Below, one piece after another: positions 4,468 through 6,708 of a DNA stretch of 6,708 bases. The translations under genes and the position numbers were made by a program. The stretch lies in assembly GCA_947374125.1 (NCBI GenBank), contig CANCAR010000145.1:1-6708 (forward strand), written 5' to 3'. How positions within the stretch are numbered: the first letter of the stretch is position 1; each line of letters opens with the position of its first letter. The stretch is from Hyphomicrobiales bacterium (GTDB lineage Bacteria; Pseudomonadota; Alphaproteobacteria; Rhizobiales; Beijerinckiaceae). The notes under the pieces are model-generated. The model worked only from the letters and a program-made list of their open reading frames with translations. It did not search any database and had not been told where the DNA came from.

Positions 4468-6693
4468 ATGCCACGGACCCGCGCCTCTGCCCCCCAGACA
4501 CGCTCTCGCCGAAAAGGGGGCGAATCGCCTGCCGCTTTGGCTCATTCGCCAAACCGGTTCATCAATCGTGAATTATCTTGGCTGGACTTCAACCACCGGG
4601 TTTTAGAAGAGGCTGCTAATCCAACGCATCCGCTGCTGGAGCAGCTTCGGTTTTTATCCATTTCCGCAAATAATCTCGATGAATTCTTTATGGTGCGCGT
4701 GGCGGGATTGCGCGGGCAGGTGAGCTCGAACGTCACCACGCTCTCCGACGATGGGATGAGCCCCTCCGAACAGTTACAGAATATTGGCGAGGCGGTGACG
4801 CGGCTTTGTACAGACCAGCAGACCCGCTGGACACAATTGCGCGTAGCGCTTGATCAGGCGGGTATTTCGCTCGTCGAGTCGGACGCCCTGAGCGATGCTG
4901 AGAAGCAATGGCTTGAAGCGTATTTTGCGGCCGAAATTTTCCCTGTTTTGACCCCGCTTGCGATCGATCCGGCGCATCCTTTTCCGTTTATTCCGAATTT
5001 GGGATTTACCGTCGCGCTCGCTTTATCGCGTTACACTGATGGACGGGCGCTGAACGCTCTTATCCGCGTCCCTAACCGCATTGATCGATTCATCGCGCTT
5101 CCCACGGGCTCGATAGCGGGTGAAGGAATAATTCACACGCGCTTTATTACGCTTGAAAATGCCATCGGTCTTTTCATTGGAAAGCTCTTCCCGGGTTATC
5201 ATGTGAAAGGGCTGGGGGCTTTCCGCGTCATCCGCGATTCCGATATCGAAATTGAGGAAGAGGCCGAAGATCTCGTTCGCCTGTTCGAGACCGCGTTGAA
5301 GCAGCGTCGGCGTGGTTCGATCATTCGGCTTGAGATTGAAGCAGGTATGCCGGACGAAATCCGTCAGTTTGTCGTTGGCGAATTTCACGTCGAAGCCGAT
5401 GCTGTGTTTGAAATGAGCGGCATGTTGGCGCTGAATGATTTATCCCAACTCGTCAGTATTGACCGTCCAGATCTCAAATTCGAACCCTACAATGCGCGGT
5501 TTCCGGAACGCATCCGCGACCATGGCGGAGATTGCTTTGCCGCGATCCGCGAAAAGGATTTGATTGTCCACCATCCTTACGAATCGTTCGACGTGGTGGT
5601 TCAGTTTCTCAACCAAGCGGCGCGCGATCCAAATGTTGTGGCTATTAAGCAGACGCTGTACCGGACCTCATCCAACAGTCCGATTGTAAAGGCTTTGGCC
5701 GAAGCCGCCGAAGCTGGCAAATCGGTAACGGCGCTTGTCGAACTTAAAGCCCGTTTTGATGAAGAAGCCAATATCCGCTGGGCACGTGACCTTGAAAAGG
5801 CTGGTGTTCAGGTTGTTTTTGGCTTCATTGAATTAAAAACGCATTCCAAGCTATCAATGGTGATCCGCCGAGAAAATGGCCATCTGGTTAGTTATTGCCA
5901 TTTGGGAACCGGGAATTACCACCCGATTACGGCACGGATCTATACAGATTTATCGTTTTTTACGGCTGATCCGGCGATTGGTCGTGATGTCGCGCGCATT
6001 TTCAATTTTATCACTGGTTATGCTGAGCCGACTCATCTTGAAAAACTATCGGCCTCTCCGTTTTCGCTGAAAGAAACGCTGCTAGATAATATCGCTAAGG
6101 AGATCGCGTTTGCGAAAGAGGGCAAGCCAGCGTCGATTTGGGGTAAATGCAATTCACTCGTTGACCCTGTGATCATTGACGCGCTTTATGCAGCCAGCCA
6201 AGCGGGCGTTCAGGTTGATTTCATTGTGCGCGGTATTTGCTGCCTACGACCTGGTATTCCCGGATTTTCTGACAATATCCGCGTGAAATCGATTGTAGGA
6301 CGCTTTTTGGAGCATACGCGGATTTTTGCCTTTGGTAACGGGCGAGCGATGCCGCATGCAAAAGCGAAAGTGTATATTTCATCCGCTGATCTGATGCAGC
6401 GCAACCTTGATCGGCGTGTCGAGAGCCTTGTGCCGATCTTAAATCCGACGGTGCACGAGCAGGTTCTCAATCAAATCATGGTCGCGAATATGATCGACAA
6501 TGAACAAAGCTGGACGATTAATCCTGATGGAACCAGCACGCGGGTTATCCATGGGCCTGACGAGCCCTCCTTCAATGCCCATCGCTATTTTATGACAAAC
6601 CCTTCGCTTTCAGGGCGGGGCAAAGCGTTGAAAGAATCGGGGCCAAAATCACTTCGGGCCGCTACCAACAAGGAAAGCGGAAAAACCGAGTGA
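4468..6693 (+). CDS. ppk: Polyphosphate kinase 1
   Basis: PPK1 reversibly polymerises the gamma phosphate of ATP into inorganic polyphosphate through a phosphohistidine intermediate, usually at the inner face of the membrane. The 741-residue product is at the long end for the family because of a basic, Arg-rich leader of about 29 residues before INRELSWLDF (32-41). Next come SISANNLDEFFMVRV (64-78, with Asn69 at the E. coli Asn45 position), a middle domain up to about 340, and two phospholipase D-like C-terminal domains. Key residues match E. coli PPK at a constant offset of 24: Arg399 in YRTSSNS, Arg429 in ARFDEE, His459 in KTHSK (the phosphorylated His435) and His478 in CHLGTGNYH (His454). 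The C-terminus has the usual HRYFMTNPSLSGRGKAL stretch followed by a Lys-rich tail. The start ATG has AAGGA (4454-4458) nine bases upstream; an ATG at 4461 is out of frame and too close to that site. Confidence 0.98.
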   Translation: MPRTRASAPQTRSRRKGGESPAALAHSPNRFINRELSWLDFNHRVLEEAANPTHPLLEQLRFLSISANNLDEFFMVRVAGLRGQVSSNVTTLSDDGMSPSEQLQNIGEAVTRLCTDQQTRWTQLRVALDQAGISLVESDALSDAEKQWLEAYFAAEIFPVLTPLAIDPAHPFPFIPNLGFTVALALSRYTDGRALNALIRVPNRIDRFIALPTGSIAGEGIIHTRFITLENAIGLFIGKLFPGYHVKGLGAFRVIRDSDIEIEEEAEDLVRLFETALKQRRRGSIIRLEIEAGMPDEIRQFVVGEFHVEADAVFEMSGMLALNDLSQLVSIDRPDLKFEPYNARFPERIRDHGGDCFAAIREKDLIVHHPYESFDVVVQFLNQAARDPNVVAIKQTLYRTSSNSPIVKALAEAAEAGKSVTALVELKARFDEEANIRWARDLEKAGVQVVFGFIELKTHSKLSMVIRRENGHLVSYCHLGTGNYHPITARIYTDLSFFTADPAIGRDVARIFNFITGYAEPTHLEKLSASPFSLKETLLDNIAKEIAFAKEGKPASIWGKCNSLVDPVIIDALYAASQAGVQVDFIVRGICCLRPGIPGFSDNIRVKSIVGRFLEHTRIFAFGNGRAMPHAKAKVYISSADLMQRNLDRRVESLVPILNPTVHEQVLNQIMVANMIDNEQSWTINPDGTSTRVIHGPDEPSFNAHRYFMTNPSLSGRGKALKESGPKSLRAATNKESGKTE

Positions 6694-6708
6694 ATCGTCT
6701 GAGCGATT
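6690..6708 (+). CDS. Possible start of the next gene (ppx candidate), cut by the window edge
   Basis: A GTG at 6690-6692 overlaps the ppk TGA (6691-6693) as GTGA and opens a frame reading M/V-N-R-L-S-D to the window end. A GGA (6679-6681) lies eight bases upstream. Exopolyphosphatase (ppx) commonly follows ppk in alphaproteobacteria, and stop/start overlap is also used elsewhere in this window. Six codons are too few to identify a product, so both the start and the identity are inference from context. Confidence 0.3.

Noticed and set aside
4367..4606. 79-codon frame between hdaA and ppk
   Set aside because: It runs into ppk in another frame, has no domain, and covers the gap that looks regulatory.

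Overview
The window looks like chromosomal core DNA from an alphaproteobacterium. The main evidence is a short, domain IV-less DnaA relative of the HdaA type placed directly before a polyphosphate kinase gene, next to purM, purN and ndk. From memory this neighbourhood is typical of Hyphomicrobiales and related alphaproteobacterial orders. Base composition is roughly balanced and looks uniform by eye. I see no insertion sequence, phage gene, CRISPR array, tRNA or rRNA. Coding density is very high and no gene-free stretch exceeds about 130 bases.

Two divergent gene groups share an upstream region at about 2996-3123. Leftward (minus strand) run purM (AIR synthetase), purN (GAR transformylase, starting one base after the purM stop), ndk (nucleoside diphosphate kinase, with its own strong-looking promoter whose -35 hexamer overlaps the purN stop) and the first 266 codons of a molybdopterin-dependent oxidoreductase that leaves the window at base 1. 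The start of this last gene lies inside a nested inverted repeat that could fold over its ribosome-binding site.

Rightward (plus strand) run a membrane CDP-alcohol phosphatidyltransferase, hdaA (joined to it by an ATGA stop/start overlap) and ppk. A 100-base gap before ppk holds a PHO-box-like direct repeat. The last 19 bases can be read as the start of the next gene, possibly ppx, overlapping the ppk stop.

Most of the genes concern purine nucleotides and their use. PurN and PurM act in de novo purine synthesis, Ndk balances NTP pools, HdaA promotes conversion of DnaA-ATP to DnaA-ADP, and PPK stores ATP phosphate as polyphosphate. The phosphatidyltransferase (lipid synthesis) and the molybdoenzyme (redox) appear to be syntenic passengers. 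I found no clearly new multi-gene system. The points most worth a second look are the nested hairpin on the molybdoenzyme start, the PHO-like box before ppk, a Gly-to-Cys change beside the PurN active site, and a weakened Walker B motif in HdaA.
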